Source of the DNA: an uncultured Oscillibacter sp. | GTDB taxonomy: Bacteria; Bacillota; Clostridia; Oscillospirales; Oscillospiraceae | Assembly: GCA_910583695.1 (NCBI GenBank) | Contig: CAJTZL010000091.1 | Location: 1 to 6,212, forward strand | Direction: 5' to 3' | Length of the DNA stretch: 6,212 nucleotides | In this document: positions 4,894 through 6,212 of the stretch, one piece after another | How the letters are laid out: every line of letters starts with the position of its first letter | Numbering within the stretch: position 1 is the first letter of the stretch | The notes under the pieces: model-generated | The model's database searches: none | What the model was told of the DNA's origin: nothing | The model's input: the letters and a program-made list of their open reading frames with translations, nothing else | Translations under genes and position numbers: made by a program

Positions 4894-6023
4894 TTCCCGT
4901 CGCCTCCTTTCCCGGCAGCCGCGTTCTTCTTCTCATCCCGGCGGTTCAGCCAGGCGTTCAGCGCCGTCTTGAAGAAGAGGACGAAGCCGCAGAGGTAGAT
5001 GATCAAGGCAGAGATGAAGTCGGAAATCTGGGAGGAGTACATGGTCTTGTCCACGTAGGCGCCTCCGTTGGTGATGTGCTGGATGAAGTAGGAGGAGAAG
5101 ATGGCCCCGATGGGGTTCAGCCCGCCCAGGAAGGCGGCGGCAATGCCGTTGAAGCCCATGGCGGGGACGGCGGACTGGGTGCACTGCCACTGCTCGAAGC
5201 CGGAGAGAAACAGCATGGCCGCGCCCATGCCCGCAAGGCCGCCGGCGATGGCCATGGTGAGGATCAGGTTCTTCCGCTCCTGCATGCCGCAGTACTTGGC
5301 GGCAAATTTGTTGCAGCCCGTGGCCTTCAGCTCATAGCCCAGCTTGGTCTTCTCCAGCAGGACCCAGACCAGAACCGCCGTCACCACCGCCAGGGGAATC
5401 GCAAGGCCCACGTACTGGTTCTTGCTGAACAAGGCCCCCAGGCCCAGGGAGGGCAGGAGCGCCCCCTCGTTGGTGCTGGCCAGGGTGAAGGTGTAGGGGC
5501 TGGTCTCCTCCTTCACCAAGGTCAGCAGCATGTTGACCGCGTAGAGGCTGATCCAGTTCAGCATGATGCAGGAGATGACCTCGTTGACGTTGCAGTAGGC
5601 TTTCAGCAGGCCGGAGACGGCCCCCAGGGCGGCCCCCGCCAGAATGGCGGCAATCAGGCACAAGAACCAGGGCAGCTTCAGCCCCAGGGCGCAGTACAGC
5701 GCCGCTCCGGTGCCCACCACGTACTGGCCCGCCGCGCCGATGTTGAAGAGGCCCACCTTATAGGCAAAGAGCACCGACAAACTGCACATCAGCAGGGGGG
5801 CGGTCTTCACCAGGGTGCTGCCGAAGTAACGGAGCTGGGCCGTGGACTTGGAGTAGGTCATGAAGTTTTCCACGATGGCCAGGATGGCCCCGTTGGCCCC
5901 GGCGGGGTTGATGAGAAGCAGGGCGACGTAGCCCACCAGCAGACCCAGCAGAATGCACAGCAGGGACGCCAGCAGAGACTGGACCGCGCCGCTGCGCAGC
6001 AGGGAGGTTTTTTCTTTCTTCAT
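4890..6023 (-). CDS. nupP: Nucleoside ABC transporter permease, NupP/YufP-like
   Basis: The first membrane subunit of the importer, 377 residues, normal for the group. After a short basic N-terminus comes one membrane helix (about 15-38) and an external loop with an amphipathic stretch. The core follows: KTAPLLMCSLSVLFAYKVGLFNIGAAGQ (73-100, with the family hallmark GLFNIGAAGQ), KAYCNVNEVISCIMLNWI (141-158) and the coupling segment KTKLGYELKATGCNKFAAKYCGM (225-247). GFNGIAAAFLGGLNPIGAI lies at 290-308. The C-terminus is charged and cytoplasmic (RRDEKKNAAAGKGGDGK). The ATG at 6023 lies 3 nt after the ATPase stop, with a GGGGG-type site inside the end of that gene. Its stop overlaps the nupQ start by 4 nt. 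It pairs with NupQ to form the translocation pore. Confidence 0.88.
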   Translation of the reverse strand: MKKEKTSLLRSGAVQSLLASLLCILLGLLVGYVALLLINPAGANGAILAIVENFMTYSKSTAQLRYFGSTLVKTAPLLMCSLSVLFAYKVGLFNIGAAGQYVVGTGAALYCALGLKLPWFLCLIAAILAGAALGAVSGLLKAYCNVNEVISCIMLNWISLYAVNMLLTLVKEETSPYTFTLASTNEGALLPSLGLGALFSKNQYVGLAIPLAVVTAVLVWVLLEKTKLGYELKATGCNKFAAKYCGMQERKNLILTMAIAGGLAGMGAAMLFLSGFEQWQCTQSAVPAMGFNGIAAAFLGGLNPIGAIFSSYFIQHITNGGAYVDKTMYSSQISDFISALIIYLCGFVLFFKTALNAWLNRRDEKKNAAAGKGGDGK

Positions 6024-6026
6024 GCC

Positions 6027-6212
6027 TTACGCCCCCTTCTTCTTTGCGCCGGCCATGTAGAGGCCCAGCTCTTCCACCGTGACTTCCTTGGGATTGAACT
6101 CGCCCACAATCTCTCCCTCGTACATGACCAGGATGCGGTCGGAGACGTTCATGACCTCGTCCAGCTCCAGGCTCACCAGCAGCACGCCCTTCCCGGCGTC
6201 CCGCTGGGCCAC
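6027..6212 (-). CDS. nupO: Nucleoside ABC transporter ATPase, NupO/YufO-like, C-terminal 61 residues
   Basis: The C-terminal tail of the tandem ATPase (normally about 510 residues with two nucleotide-binding domains) that powers the two permeases. Visible is the end of the second domain: GVLLVSLELDEVMNVSDRILVMYEGEIVGEF, which is the post-Walker B strand, the H-loop region and the typical DRI.VMYEGEIVG ending, then a short Lys-rich tail. The H-loop position carries SLELDE without histidine, as is usual for the degenerate second domain of RbsA/MglA-like duplicated ATPases. Walker A, signature and Walker B lie beyond the right edge. The GTG at the window edge is an internal codon, not a start. 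It is followed after 3 nt by nupP. Confidence 0.88.
   Translation of the reverse strand: MAQRDAGKGVLLVSLELDEVMNVSDRILVMYEGEIVGEFNPKEVTVEELGLYMAGAKKKGA

Noticed and set aside
4360..4998. Plus-strand open frame opposite the permease genes
   Set aside because: It is a Gln/His/Gly-rich low-complexity translation, typical of the antisense of hydrophobic membrane genes.

Overview
The window reads as chromosomal DNA of a spore-forming, GC-rich member of the Clostridia, probably an Oscillospiraceae-type gut anaerobe (Flavonifractor/Lawsonibacter-like). The reasons are the sporulation genes yqfC, yqfD and ylbJ, the classic Firmicutes order yqfC-yqfD-phoH, strong GGAGG-type ribosome sites, and GC-rich third codon positions. 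The genus is inference; no rRNA or other marker is present.

Layout, left to right. Bases 1-2121 hold a minus-strand operon transcribed yqfC -> yqfD -> phoH; phoH runs off the left edge. yqfC and yqfD overlap by 7 nt, and phoH follows after 29 nt with a TTG start. Divergent from it, on the plus strand, is a ylbJ-like sporulation membrane protein gene (2221-3135). The 99 bp between the two start codons form a mirror-image control region. Both directions have a Shine-Dalgarno site, a CATAGGnT box and a weaker upstream box with a 14-bp spacer, all at equal distances from position 2171. The boxes resemble mother-cell sigma-E promoters, which fits the known sigma-E control of yqfCD and ylbJ in Bacillus.

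Next comes an independent plus-strand gene (3247-3756) for an XRE-type DNA-binding protein with two predicted membrane helices. It has its own vegetative-type promoter with a perfect TATAAT and a small dyad over the -35. A strong, nearly symmetric hairpin with U-tracts on both sides (3830-3881) separates it from a convergent minus-strand operon.

That operon (3952-6212) encodes the end of an ABC ATPase followed by two permeases of the NupO-NupP-NupQ / RnsCD / Bmp nucleoside-uptake family. The genes are translationally coupled (3-nt gap, then 4-nt overlap). The substrate-binding lipoprotein and most of the ATPase would lie beyond the right edge.

No RNA gene, CRISPR array, insertion sequence or phage gene was recognised. 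The most notable items are the mirror-symmetric divergent sporulation control region and a roughly 60-nt nested palindromic segment lying in frame within the ylbJ linker.
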